A DNA stretch of 64,000 bases, taken from assembly GCA_963769745.1 (NCBI GenBank), contig CAVYNB010000003.1, forward strand, positions 1 through 64,000, read 5' to 3'. The notes below the pieces were generated by a model. That model did not search any database. It worked only from the letters and a program-made list of their open reading frames with translations, and was not told where the DNA came from. The DNA comes from JALORV01 sp963769745 (GTDB lineage Bacteria; Pseudomonadota; Gammaproteobacteria; Burkholderiales; Burkholderiaceae_F). Each line of letters starts with the position of its first letter. Position 1 is the first letter of the stretch. Shown piece by piece: positions 9,518-18,564 of the stretch. Position numbers and translations under genes: made by a program.

Positions 9518-10470
9518 GTGCGGATCCTGATCGTCAAGACATCGTCGATGGGCGATGTCGTGCATGCGTTGCCGCTGGCGGCCGATCTCGCCAGGCAACC
9601 GGGCTTCGAAATCGACTGGCTGGTCGAGGAAAGCTTTGCGGCGATACCGGCGATGAGCCGCCACGTGCGCCACGTGCATCGAGTCGCCCTGCGGCGCTGG
9701 CGCAAATCTTTGCTGCAGGCGGGCACGTGGCGCGAGGTCGCCGCCGTCAAGAAGGCTCTGCGCGCAGAGAACTACGATTGGGTCCTGGACGTGCAGGGAC
9801 TGCTGAAGAGCGCCTGGATGGCGCGGTGGACCGGTGCACGCGTCGCCGGTCCATCGTCCGACTCGGCGCGTGAGCGCATCGCGTCGATGCTGTACTCGCG
9901 CCGGGTGGCCGTTCCTCGCGAGCTGCATGCGGTGGAGCGCTGCCGTCGAATTGGCGCGGCCGTGCTCGGCTATGCGATCGACGGACCCGCGCGGTTCGAT
10001 CTGACGGTCGTCGCCGCGCCCGTCATGCAGTTGCCGGTCCCTATGCAGTGCTGCTGGTCAATGCCAGCCGTGCGACCAAGCTCTGGGGCACCGAACACTG
10101 GATCGCGCTGGAGCGGCGTCTTGCCGACGCCGGCATGACGAGTGTGCTCTTCTGGGGTTCGCCGGATGAAGAACAGCGCGTCGAGTCGCTGGTCTCGTCG
10201 ATGATGCGCGGCCAGGCGGCGCCGAAGTCACCGATCGACACGATCGCCGCAACCCTGGCGGGCGCACGAGTCGTCATCGGTCTCGACACCGGACTCACCC
10301 ACCTCGCCGCCGCGCTGGGGCGCCCGACCGTCGGCATCTACTGTGACTACGACCCCGCGCTCGTCGGACTCGTGGGCGACGGTCCGGTGCGGAGCCTGGG
10401 CGGCGTCGGGCGACCGCCGTCCAGCGAGGACGTGATCGCCGCCGTGCGCGACGTGATGGGCGCGACGTGA
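9518..10470 (+). CDS. waaC: lipopolysaccharide heptosyltransferase I, one frame break
   Basis: GT9-family transferase that adds the first heptose to Kdo2-lipid A on the cytoplasmic face of the inner membrane. I place the start at GTG 9518 because the frame opens with MRILIVKTSSMGDVVHALP, the usual N-terminus of this family. The frame is lost between about 10020 and 10033 and resumes as VAGPYAVLLVNASRATKLW. This break is one base missing (or two extra), unlike most breaks in the window. The C-terminal half retains GLDTGLTHLAAALGRPTVGIY, the ADP-heptose site. The rebuilt length is about 317 residues. waaA follows after 13 bases. Confidence 0.88.
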
Positions 10471-10483
10471 TGGCCACGCCGCG

Positions 10484-11798
10484 ATGAGTCTGGCGCGCAT
10501 CGCCTATACGCTGCTCGTCTGGATCGCGGTGCCGTTCGCGGCGCTGTACCTGCTGTGGCGTTCGCGCCGGCAGGCGGCCTATCGCGCGCACTGGGGCGAA
10601 CGCTTCGGCTGGGCACGCTACCCTCGCTCGGATGACGAGTCGCCCGCTGATCTGGGTGCACGCGGTGTCGGTCGGCGAGACGCGGGCAGCCGAACCGCTG
10701 GTGGCTGCCCTGGCGGCGCGCTATCCGCAGCACGCGTTCCTGCTGACGCACATGACCCCGACTGGCCGTGCGACCGGGGCCGAACTCGCCGCGCGCTGGC
10801 CCGGGCGCATCACGCAGGTCTACCTGCCTTACGACCTGCCGTTTGCCGTGCGCCGATTCCTGCGCGCGTTCACGCCGGTGATCGGCATCGGAATGGAAAC
10901 CGAGACGTGGCCGAACCTGCTCGCCGCCGCGCGCGATGCCGGCCTGCCGATGGTGCTCGTCAATGCGCGCCTGTCGGAGAAATCGCTGGCCAAGGCGCGC
11001 CGCGCGCCTCGGCTGATGCGGGAGGCCGCACGTTGCTTCACGATGGTGCTGGCGCAGACGGAGGCCGATGCGATGCGCATGCGCGAGGTCGGGGCCGAGC
11101 GCATCGAAGTCATCGGCAACCTGAAGTTCGACATTGCACTCGACGAGGCTCTGGTGGAGCGCGGCCGCGAGTTCAGGCAATCAGCCGGTGGGCGGTCCGT
11201 GCTGCTCTTCGCCGTCACTCGCGAGGGAGAAGAGGAACTGTTGCTCGACGCGCTTGCACGAAGCACGGCTGACGCCCGCGCCGACGCGCTGGTGATCGTC
11301 GTGCCGCGCCATCCGCAACGCTTCGACGAAGTCGCCGCGCTGATCGAGGCACGCGGCTACGCGGTGTCGCGCCGCTCTTCGATGGCCGCCTGGCTTGCGC
11401 CCGAAGCGTCAGGGAAGTCGGTCGTGCTCGGCGACTCGATGGGCGAGATGGCGATGTACTACGCGTCCTGTGACGTCGCGTACATCGGCGGCAGTCTCCT
11501 GCCACTGGGGGGCCAGAACCTGATCGAGGCCTGCGCGGTGGGCGTGCCGGTGGTGGTGGGACCGCACACCTTCAACTTTGCGCAGGCCACCGACGATGCC
11601 GTGGCGACCGGTGCGGCCCAGCGGGTCGGCGATGCACGATCGGCCGTCGATGCGATGTGGGACATTGCGACCAACACCGAGCGTCGATCGCGGATGAGTG
11701 ACGCCGCAACAAAGTTCGCGCGACAGCACCGCGGCGCGACGGCACGTGCGGTCGAGCACATCGCGCCGCTGATCGAATCGGCGGCGCGCCCGCGCTAG
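10484..11798 (+). CDS. waaA: 3-deoxy-D-manno-octulosonic acid (Kdo) transferase, one frame break
   Basis: Membrane-anchored GT30 enzyme that transfers Kdo from CMP-Kdo to lipid IVA. The N-terminal anchor (ARIAYTLLVWIAVPFAALYLL) and WGERFG segment are read from the ATG at 10484. One extra C in the CCC at 10643-10645 shifts the frame; removing it gives ESPLIWVHAVSVGETRAAEP, the conserved family motif. An ATG at 10632 in the second frame would wrongly omit the membrane anchor. The C-terminal half has ETETWPNLL and GGSLLPLGGQNLIEA. The repaired length is about 437 residues, normal for WaaA. It ends eight bases from the convergent tolC-like gene. Confidence 0.92.
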
Positions 11799-11806
11799 GA
11801 ACGACA

Positions 11807-13394
11807 TCAGCGCCGCTTCGCCCGCGTCGACTTGGCGGTCGACGAGCCGGCGCTGCTCACTTTCATCGGCGTTGCGCTGGTGCCACTGGTCGGCGCGGTC
11901 CGAGCGGGCGGGTTGGCCGGCGGCACCGTGGTGGAGGGGCTTCGCTCCGGTGCGAGCACATCCGGCACCGTCAGCGGCACGGCAGCTTCGAGCAGTGCAT
12001 TCACGCCGGCCACGTCCTCATCCGTGAGCGCGGCCGTCGAGGCCTTCAGGCGCAACGCCGCAAGCAGGAAGTCATAGCGTGCCCGCTTGAGATCGCGCTG
12101 CGTCTGCACCAGCTGCGTCGTGGCGTTGAGCACGTCGAGCAGGATACGGACGCCGACCTGGTAGCCCAGCTGCGTCGAGTCGAGCTGCGTGCGGGCCGAG
12201 ACTTCGGCAGATTCGAGCGCCTTGACCTGTGCCAGGCCGTAGTTCACCCCGGTGTAGGCGTCGCGCGCGGCATTCGCCGAATTGCGGCGGGCCGATTCGA
12301 GTTCGGCATTGGAGCGGTCCTGCAGCGACAGGGCTTCGCGCACACGGCTCTGGATGAGTCCGCCCTGGTAGATCGGAACATTCAGCTGCAGCCCGATGGT
12401 GCCGGCATTGATGCGCGGATTGGTGTCGCTGGTCTGCGTGCCGTTGAACTTGTTGACGTTGTAACCCCCGACGACATCAACCGTCGGCTTGTGGCCATCG
12501 CGCTGGCGCTGCACTTCGCGCGACGCGATCTCGTAGCTCGCGCGGGCGATCTGCACCGAATAGCTGGCGTCCTCGGCCGAACGCACCCATTGCATGATGT
12601 CGTTGGGCTGCGGCGGCGTGAGGTTGGGACGGTCACGCAGCGGCGCCAGCGTGCCGAGATCGCGGCCGATGATGGTCTGCAGCTCACTGCGACGCACGAG
12701 CAGCGTGCCGAGCGCCACCTGCTCCTGCGCCACGATCTGGTCGTAGCGCGCCTGCGCCTCGTTGGTGTCGATGATGGTCTTGGTGCCGACCTCGAATTCG
12801 CGCTTCGCCTGCTGCAGCTGCTCGAGCGTGGCGCGCTTCGCGGCGTCCAGGGCGATCAGCTGATCGCGCGCCGCCAGCACATTGAAGTAGGCGGTCGCCA
12901 CCCGCAGCGTCAGATCCTGGGCCGACTGCTGCAGCGTGAGATCGGCCTGCATCACGGCAATCTTGGCCTGCTCGAGCGCTTCCCAGTTCTGCGGGCGGTA
13001 CAGCGGCACGGACAGGTTCACCCCGCCGCCGTACACGCTGTAGGTGTTGCTGATGTCGGGCTCGTTGGTGCTGTACTTGTTCGCATCGGTGCGGCCCGTG
13101 AGCCCGACGTTGGGCAGCAGTGCCGATCGCGCCTGCGGCACCCGCTCCTGCGACGGCCTGCTGCTGGTAGCGGGCGGCGGCAAAGGCGGCATCGTTGGAG
13201 ACTGCCTCGCGGTAGATCTGCAGCAGGTCGTTCTTGACCATGCGCCGTGCTTCCTCGATCAGCTGTTGCGTGTCCTTGGCCGGATCCGGTACCTGCGCGA
13301 CGGTCGGCTGGCTTGTGACCAGCATGACGGTGGCGGCACTCGCCAGCGCCGCGGCGATCGGCCGCAGTGCAAACAGGCGGGAAGGAAGCGACAT
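11807..13394 (-). CDS. tolC: TolC-family outer-membrane efflux protein, one frame break
   Basis: Outer-membrane channel of type I secretion and RND efflux systems. The ATG at 13394 starts a signal peptide (LFALRPIAAALASAATVMLV, cleavage near VAQ). The mature part reads LLQIYREAVSNDAAFAAARYQQQA; one extra base near 13150 breaks the frame, and the correct continuation is QERVPQARSALLPNVGL, a TolC hallmark. Two outer-membrane efflux repeats follow. The C-terminal tail of about 60 residues is rich in Pro, Ala, Ser and Thr and ends in a basic AKSTRAKRR. It sits downstream of the rhodanese and Pcm-family genes on the same strand, an order I associate with betaproteobacteria. Confidence 0.9.
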
Positions 13395-13410
13395 GGTGGT
13401 TTCTCCAGCT

Positions 13411-13734
13411 TCAGTAAGTCGGCATCGCCGTATCGACCTGGCGTGCCCAGGCATCGACGCCGCCGGTCAGGTTGAAGACGTTCTCAAATCCCTGCCGCGC
13501 CAGGAACATCGCGACGTGCATGCTGCGGCCGCCGTGATGGCAGATGCAGACGATGGGGCGTGTGGTATCCAGCTCGTGCACCTTGGCGGGCAGTGCCTGC
13601 ATCGGCACCAGCTCGGAGCGCTCGATACGGCAAATCTGTGTTTCCCACGGCTCGCGCACGTCGAGCAGAACGGGCGGTGCACGACCTTCGTCGGCGAGCC
13701 ATGCGGACAGTTCGGGCGCTGACACCGACTTCAT
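13411..13734 (-). CDS. single-domain rhodanese-like protein
   Basis: Small cytosolic sulfurtransferase-type protein of 107 residues, about the size of E. coli GlpE. It carries LLDVREPWE near residues 23-31 and an active-site loop CHHGGRS with candidate catalytic C65. The C-terminal NVFNLTGGVDAWA matches the end of a rhodanese domain. Its ATG overlaps the end of the upstream methyltransferase gene by one base, and the tolC-like gene starts 16 bases after it, so a three-gene transcript is likely. The physiological sulfur donor and acceptor cannot be inferred. Confidence 0.88.
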   Translation of the reverse strand: MKSVSAPELSAWLADEGRAPPVLLDVREPWETQICRIERSELVPMQALPAKVHELDTTRPIVCICHHGGRSMHVAMFLARQGFENVFNLTGGVDAWARQVDTAMPTY

Positions 13735-14423
13735 CAGAACCGGAAGCTCGACGGCCGCTCGGCATTGCGCAGGGGCGCAAGTCGGGTCTCGAAGAGCTTG
13801 ACGGTGTCAAAGCCGGTTTCCGACACGCGCGTGATGATCTCTGCCGACATCACCGGGTCGGTCCCGACCACGGCGGCCAGTCGCCCGCCGATCTTCAGTT
13901 GGCTGCGCATGGCGGCCGGCACGACGGGCAACGAACCCGTCGCGACGATGACATCGTAGGGAGCGCGCCCGGTCCAGCCGCGGCTGCCGTCTCCGGATTC
14001 GAGCCTGACGTTGTGCACGCCGGATCGCGCCAGGTTGCCCGCACCGAAGGCCTGCAGGCGCGGATCGATCTCGACCGAAACCACATGCCGCGCCTTGTGG
14101 GCGAGCAGGGCGGCGAAGTACCCGGAGCCAGTTCCAATCTCAAGCACGTTCTCGTGCAGCTTGAGTGCGAGTTCCTGCAGGATGCGGGCCTCCAGCTTCG
14201 GTGACCACATCGTTTCGCCGGTGTCGACGCCGTCGACGCGCAGCGGGATCTCCATGTCCGAAAACGCCAGCGCGCGGTACTCCGGTGGAACAAAGTCCTC
14301 GCGCTTGACCACGAGGAGCAGGTCCAGCACGGACTGATCGAGCACATCCCATGGCCGCACCTGCTGCTCGACCATGTTGAAGCGTGCTTTCTCGAAATCC
14401 ATCGATGGCATTGCATGTCCCAT
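13734..14423 (-). CDS. pcm: protein-L-isoaspartate O-methyltransferase family protein
   Basis: SAM-dependent methyltransferase of the Pcm family; the canonical enzyme repairs isoaspartyl residues. SAM motif I appears as VLEIGTGSGYFAALLA, with a VVSVEID acidic loop after it. I give the 229-residue form from the ATG at 14423, but the conserved part begins MDFEKARFNMVEQQVRPW at the in-frame ATG at 14402, which may be the true start. This betaproteobacterial branch is more divergent than E. coli Pcm, so the repair function is inferred. It heads the rhodanese-tolC set. Confidence 0.82.
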   Translation of the reverse strand: MGHAMPSMDFEKARFNMVEQQVRPWDVLDQSVLDLLLVVKREDFVPPEYRALAFSDMEIPLRVDGVDTGETMWSPKLEARILQELALKLHENVLEIGTGSGYFAALLAHKARHVVSVEIDPRLQAFGAGNLARSGVHNVRLESGDGSRGWTGRAPYDVIVATGSLPVVPAAMRSQLKIGGRLAAVVGTDPVMSAEIITRVSETGFDTVKLFETRLAPLRNAERPSSFRF

Positions 14424-14629
14424 GGCGTGACCGAGGTACCTCCCGGCACAACAGCGCGAAAGTCTATCAGCGCCTCTTTGCTGATCCGTTGCGGTTCGAC
14501 CCCAGAATCATGCGGTCTGTCGCATGTAACGCACGTTCACCTCGGAAACGTCGTTCAGCGCGTCCGCATTCGAACACGGGCAGTTCGACGGGAACTCATG
14601 GCCCCTTCCCGCGAGTCGTTCCGGCAGGT

Positions 14630-15278
14630 TCACCCCTTGCGCAGGGCGGACAGCACCATGTCGATATGGGTGGCGAGATAGTTGTCGGCATCGATCGGTT
14701 GCTGGCTGCAGGGCCCGAACGAACGCTTCCACAGGGACAGCATCACGAGCGGCGCCGACATCACGCGGACGAACATTGCGGGATCCACCGGGCGGAATTC
14801 GCCACGTTCGATGCCGCGGCTGATGGCGGCGGCGAGTACGTCGTGCCAGGGCTCGATGACCTCCTCGACAAAGAAGCGCGCAATCTCCGGGAAGTTGCCG
14901 CTCTCGGCCATGATCAGTTTGCCGAGGCCGCCGGCCTTGCTGTCGCCGTAGTCGCGCCACCAGCCGGAGATCAGGAAGTGCAGCAGTTCGCTGCTCGACC
15001 CATCGAAGCGCATGACTTCGCCGGCAGTCTCGCTGATGCGTGCGACGACGTTGTCGCGCACGACCGCCTTGAAGAGGTCTTCCTTGTTCTCGAAATAGAG
15101 ATAAAGCGTGCCCTTGGAAACGCCCGCATGCGCGGCGACGTCGTCGAGGCGGGTGCCGGCATAGCCCTTCTCGACGAAGAGTTCGAGCGCGGAGGCCACC
15201 AGTTCGGCGGGCCGTGCTTCCTTGCGGCGTTCCCAGCGGGGTTTGGAAATCGCGGTTGATTCTGGAGGAACTGCTCAT
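14630..15278 (-). CDS. TetR/AcrR-family transcriptional regulator, full-length copy with one frame break near the start
   Basis: One-component repressor: N-terminal helix-turn-helix (VAAHAGVSKGTLYLYFENKE) and a C-terminal ligand and dimerisation domain of about 120 residues. The start by comparison with the duplicated upstream copy is the ATG at 15278, but one extra G (GGAGG here, GGAG in the other copy, near 15264-15268) breaks the frame. A GTG at 15199 would otherwise give 189 residues beginning inside the first helix. The gene lies downstream of a truncated copy of its own 5' half. A perfect 14-bp palindrome at 15748-15761 is the probable operator. The regulated target is unknown; thiD is divergent. 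Confidence 0.85.
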
Positions 15279-15359
15279 GCGGAGGAGCCGGCGCAAAGGG
15301 CACGAACACCGATCGGAGGGAGGGGCGCGGCACTCGCGGTCCCTTTGCGCAGGCAAGCT
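14985..15359. repeat. tandem direct repeat, copy 1 (tetR 5' half plus leader)
   Basis: This 375-bp unit is repeated at 15366-15739 with six spacer bases between the copies. It spans the leader, start codon and first half of the tetR coding region. I count six substitutions and one single-base indel between the copies (about 98% identity). All five substitutions inside the shared coding part are synonymous. Confidence 0.95.
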
Positions 15360-15658
15360 AGGCAGAGTTCGCTGCTCGACCCATCGAAGCGCATGACTTC
15401 GCCGGCAGTTTCGCTGATGCGTGCGACGACGTTGTCGCGGACGACCGCCTTGAAGAGGTCTTCCTTGTTCTCGAAATAGAGATAAAGCGTGCCCTTGGAA
15501 ACGCCCGCATGCGCGGCGACGTCGTCGAGGCGCGTGCCCGCATAGCCCTTTTCGACGAAGAGTTCGAGCGCGGAGGCCACCAGTTCGGCGGGCCGTGCTT
15601 CCTTGCGGCGTTCCCAGCGGGGTTTGGAAATCGCGGTTGATTCTGGAGAACTGCTCAT
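15275..15658 (-). pseudogene. truncated TetR copy: DNA-binding domain only
   Basis: The ATG at 15658 gives a clean reading frame, MSSSPESTAISKPRWERR, then the same helix-turn-helix domain as the full-length copy up to GSSSEL, with identical amino acids. At the duplication junction the native frame ends and about 29 unrelated residues (CLACLRKG...) are read from the leader of the next copy before a stop, for 127 residues in all. It lacks the ligand and dimerisation domain, so it should not act as a normal repressor. A DNA-binding decoy or an assembly artefact are both possible. Confidence 0.8.
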
Positions 15659-15739
15659 GCGGAGGAGCCGGCGCAAAGGGCACGAACACCGATCGGAGGG
15701 AGGGGCGCGGCACTCGCGGTCCCCTTGCGCAGGCAAGCT
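15366..15739. repeat. tandem direct repeat, copy 2 (promoter-proximal)
   Basis: Second copy of the 375-bp unit at 14985-15359. Only this copy lies next to the palindromic operator and the AT-rich TATAAATAA stretch, so the original promoter belongs here; the other copy has only the leader up to GGCAAGCT. Confidence 0.95.
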
Positions 15740-15741
15740 TA

Positions 15742-15767
15742 TAAATAACTGACCGGTCAGTAATATA
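15742..15767. promoter_or_regulatory. palindromic operator, probable TetR site
   Basis: ACTGACCGGTCAGT at 15748-15761 is a perfect 14-bp inverted repeat. Allowing two mismatched pairs it extends to 26 bp (15742-15767) with AT-rich flanks. It lies 89 bp upstream of the truncated tetR start and 65 bp upstream of thiD. Size, symmetry and position between divergent genes fit an autoregulatory TetR operator; binding by this protein is inferred. Confidence 0.75.
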
Positions 15768-15826
15768 CGGGTGGCTCACGAGCCGTGTCAAGCTAGCGGC
15801 GGGTCAAGCGAACTTTTCAATCCCTC

Positions 15827-16696
15827 ATGGCACGGGTCATTCCCAACATTCTCACCATCGCCGGCGTCGATCCATCGGGAGGCGCGGGCAGCCTCGCCGA
15901 TGTAAAGACGATCAGTGCGCTCGGTGGATATGCCTGCGCAGTGATCACTGCGCTGACGGCTCAAAACACGCGTGCGGTGACCGGCGTTCTTCCGATCGCG
16001 CCAGCGTTCGTCGGCGAGCAGATCGACACACTGCTGTCCGATGTCCGCATCGACGCCACCAAGATCGGCATGGTTGGACAGGCACCCGTCATCGAGATGG
16101 TCGCGGATCGGCTGGCTCACTGGCGCGTTGCGCCGGTTGTTCTCGATCCGGTCATGGTGGCCAAGAGTGGCGATCCGCTGCTGGACAAATCCGCGGTGGG
16201 CGCCCTACGCGAAGCCCTGCTGCCTCTGGCGACGGTCATCACTCCCAATCTTCCTGAGGCGGGAGTGCTGCTTGGTTCGCGTGCTGCGGAAACGTTGAAG
16301 GAGATGTACCGCGCCGCTGAGAAACTGCGCGGACTGATGCAAGGTGACGGGGCGCGGTGGATCCTGCTGAAGGGGGGCCATCTTTCAGGCAGCGAAGCGA
16401 CTGATCTGCTGTACGACGGTGATCGCATGATCGAATTGAAGGCGGCGCGCGTCGACACACGCAACACCCATGGCACGGGATGCACGTTGTCTGCGGCCCT
16501 CGCGACCCTGCTGGCAAGAGCGCAGGACGTTCCACAGGCTGCACGACTCGCCAAGTCGTATCTGACTAATGCACTGGCGCACGCCGATGAACTCGCGGTG
16601 GGCCAGGGACACGGGCCTGTTCATCACTTTCATGCACTCTGGCAGTCAAGTGACGGCGGGATCCCATTTGACCCCGACCGCGCGAAGCGCAGATAA
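15827..16696 (+). CDS. thiD: hydroxymethylpyrimidine/phosphomethylpyrimidine kinase
   Basis: Ribokinase-fold kinase that phosphorylates HMP and HMP-P for thiamine pyrophosphate synthesis in the cytosol. The 289 residues begin with NILTIAGVDPSGGAG, the substrate-binding signature, and include the GMVGQAPVIE segment and VVLDPVMVAKSGDPLL. The anion hole and catalytic Cys motif is seen as DTRNTHGTGCTLSAAL near residues 212-227. No other thiamine genes are adjacent and I see no TPP riboswitch in the leader. The gene is divergent from tetR and followed by a tRNA. Confidence 0.94.
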   Translation: MARVIPNILTIAGVDPSGGAGSLADVKTISALGGYACAVITALTAQNTRAVTGVLPIAPAFVGEQIDTLLSDVRIDATKIGMVGQAPVIEMVADRLAHWRVAPVVLDPVMVAKSGDPLLDKSAVGALREALLPLATVITPNLPEAGVLLGSRAAETLKEMYRAAEKLRGLMQGDGARWILLKGGHLSGSEATDLLYDGDRMIELKAARVDTRNTHGTGCTLSAALATLLARAQDVPQAARLAKSYLTNALAHADELAVGQGHGPVHHFHALWQSSDGGIPFDPDRAKRR

Positions 16697-16707
16697 TTCG
16701 CGCCCGC

Positions 16708-16784
16708 GGCGGATTAGCTCAGCTGGTTAGAGCAGAGGAATCATAATCCTTGTGTCCGGGGTTCGAGTCCCTGATCCGCCACCA
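16708..16784 (+). tRNA. tRNA with CAT anticodon (elongator Met most likely)
   Basis: A complete 77-nt cloverleaf with the CCA encoded. The acceptor GGCGGAT pairs with ATCCGCC, the D-arm reads GCTCAGCTGGTTAGAGC, the anticodon stem GAGGA/TCCTT encloses loop ATCATAA, and the T-arm has TTCGAGT. A CAT anticodon also occurs in initiator tRNA and in tRNA-Ile2; the paired first base excludes initiator, but Ile2 cannot be ruled out by eye. Confidence 0.93.
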
Positions 16785-16799
16785 CTTTCATAGCAGACG

Positions 16800-17097
16800 A
16801 TGCGCAAACGGCTGTCACTGATCCTCATCGCGGCCACCGTGGCTTTCGTCGCTGCGTGCGGCACCAAGAATGACGTCGCTTTCCGATGGCAGCAGGATCG
16901 GAACGATGACCACCGGCCAGTTGCCGGAGGTGACGATCGACGGCAAAGCGATGCGTCTTGCGCCCGGCGCCCGCATCTACAACCCGGGCAACCTGACGAT
17001 CACGCCGAACCAGCTGCCGGCGAACTCGCGCGTGCGCTACAAGACCGATGCGACCGGGCTGGTGCATCAGGTCTGGGTCCTGCCGGCCGAACGCTGA
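16800..17097 (+). CDS. small predicted lipoprotein, one frame break
   Basis: The ATG at 16800 starts a lipoprotein signal peptide, RKRLSLILIAATVAFVAAC, with lipobox VAAC and C20. One extra base between about 16865 and 16910 then moves the frame. The downstream frame reads TTGQLPEVTIDGKAMRLAPG and ends HQVWVLPAER at 17095. The combined product is about 98 residues, mature part about 79, probably anchored in an envelope membrane. I recognise a resemblance to small uncharacterised betaproteobacterial envelope proteins but cannot assign a function. It lies 15 bases after the tRNA and upstream of miaB. Confidence 0.7.
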
Positions 17098-17185
17098 GCC
17101 GTTGCTCGAACCCTGCCGGGGCGGGCACGCGGCGCCCTAGAATCACGCATTCCTTTCGCCACCGGCTCTACACCGGCCCGCGACC

Positions 17186-18544
17186 ATGACATCCCGCAAG
17201 CTCTACATCCGTACGTTCGGGTGCCAGATGAACGAGTACGACTCGGACAAGATGGCCGACGTACTCCATGCCGCTGACGGAATGACGCTCGCCCCCACGA
17301 TCGAAGACGCGGACGTCATCCTGTTCAACACGTGCTCGGTGCGGGAAAAGGCACAGGAAAAGGTGTTCTCGGATCTCGGTCGGGTGAAGCACCTCAAGCT
17401 CGCGAAGCCGGACCTGGTGATCGGCGTCGGCGGCTGCGTGGCCAGCCAGGAGGGCGCGGCCATCGTGGCGCGCGCACCCTATGTCGATGTGGTGTTCGGT
17501 CCGCAGACGCTGCACCGGTTGCCGCAGCTGATCGACGCACGCCGGCGCACCGGACGTCCGCAGGTCGACATCTCGTTTCCCGAGATCGAGAAGTTCGATC
17601 ACCTGCCAGCGCCGAGGGTGACAGGGGCCAGTGCCTTTGTCTCGATCATGGAAGGCTGCAGCAAGTACTGCAGCTTTTGCGTCGTGCCGTACACGCGCGG
17701 CGAAGAGATCTCGCGCCCGTTCGACGATGTACTGACCGAAGTCGCCGACCTTGCGGATCACGGCGTGAAGGAGGTCACGCTGCTGGGGCAGAACGTAAAC
17801 GCCTACCGCGGCGCGATGGCCGGGACCGGCGAGCCTGCCGACTTTGCGCTGCTGCTGGAATACATCGGCGAGATTCCGGGCATCGAACGCATCCGCTACA
17901 CCACGTCGCATCCAAAGGAGTTCACGCAACGCCTGATCGACGTCTATGCGCGCGTACCTCAACTGGTCAACCACCTGCACCTGCCGGTCCAGTCAGGCAG
18001 CGACCGCGTGCTGGCGGCGATGAAGCGCGGCTACACGGCGCTCGAGTACAAGTCGATGATCCGCCGTGTGCGCCAGGTGCGGCCGGATATCTCGCTGTCG
18101 TCGGATTTCATCGTCGGCTTTCCGGGGGAGACCGAGGACGATTTCGATCGGACCATGACGCTAGTCGCCGATCTCGCCTTCGACGCCTCGTTCTCGTTCA
18201 TCTACAGCCGGCGCCCCGGCACGCCGGCGGCGGACCTGGAGGACGAGACTCCACAGTCCGTCAAGCTGGCGCGACTGCAGCGCCTGCAGGCTCTGCTGAA
18301 CGAGAACGTCGCGCGTTACAGCAGCGCGATGATCGGCACGACCCAGCGCATCCTGGTCGAAGGTCCGTCGCGAAAGGACAGCGCAGAACTGATGGGACGC
18401 ACCGAGAACAACCGCATCGTGAACTTCAGGGGTCCCGCGCGACTCATAGGCCAGATGGTCGACATCGTCGTGACCGAGGCGTTGCCCCATTCACTGCGCG
18501 GCGACGTGCAGGTGCGCGAACCGGCCAGCGCGTCGGTCGGGTGA
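17186..18544 (+). CDS. miaB: tRNA-2-methylthio-N6-dimethylallyladenosine synthase
   Basis: Radical-SAM methylthiotransferase that adds the 2-methylthio group to i6A37 in tRNAs reading UNN codons. The 452 residues show all three domains: UPF0004 with cluster ligands C13, C50 and C84; the radical-SAM motif C158-x3-C162-x2-C165 in CSKYCSFC; and a C-terminal TRAM domain (about 380-445). The start ATG is 89 bases after the small lipoprotein gene. phoH, the usual next gene, is displaced about 2.9 kb downstream by a metalloprotease gene. No in-frame problem is seen. Confidence 0.97.
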   Translation: MTSRKLYIRTFGCQMNEYDSDKMADVLHAADGMTLAPTIEDADVILFNTCSVREKAQEKVFSDLGRVKHLKLAKPDLVIGVGGCVASQEGAAIVARAPYVDVVFGPQTLHRLPQLIDARRRTGRPQVDISFPEIEKFDHLPAPRVTGASAFVSIMEGCSKYCSFCVVPYTRGEEISRPFDDVLTEVADLADHGVKEVTLLGQNVNAYRGAMAGTGEPADFALLLEYIGEIPGIERIRYTTSHPKEFTQRLIDVYARVPQLVNHLHLPVQSGSDRVLAAMKRGYTALEYKSMIRRVRQVRPDISLSSDFIVGFPGETEDDFDRTMTLVADLAFDASFSFIYSRRPGTPAADLEDETPQSVKLARLQRLQALLNENVARYSSAMIGTTQRILVEGPSRKDSAELMGRTENNRIVNFRGPARLIGQMVDIVVTEALPHSLRGDVQVREPASASVG

Positions 18545-18564
18545 AGCAAGCCGGGAGTTCCGCA

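Noticed and set aside
14508..15791. 427-codon leftward frame spanning both tetR copies
   Set aside because: It is the wrong phase of the duplicated region: the same odd peptide appears twice because the DNA is duplicated. The TetR fold is in another frame.
17332..18564. Open frame of about 410 codons upstream of and in phase with the metalloprotease, across miaB
   Set aside because: miaB occupies this stretch in another frame with all catalytic cysteines. The upstream translation is Arg/Gly/Ala-rich shadow sequence, and a good signal peptide starts at 18565.
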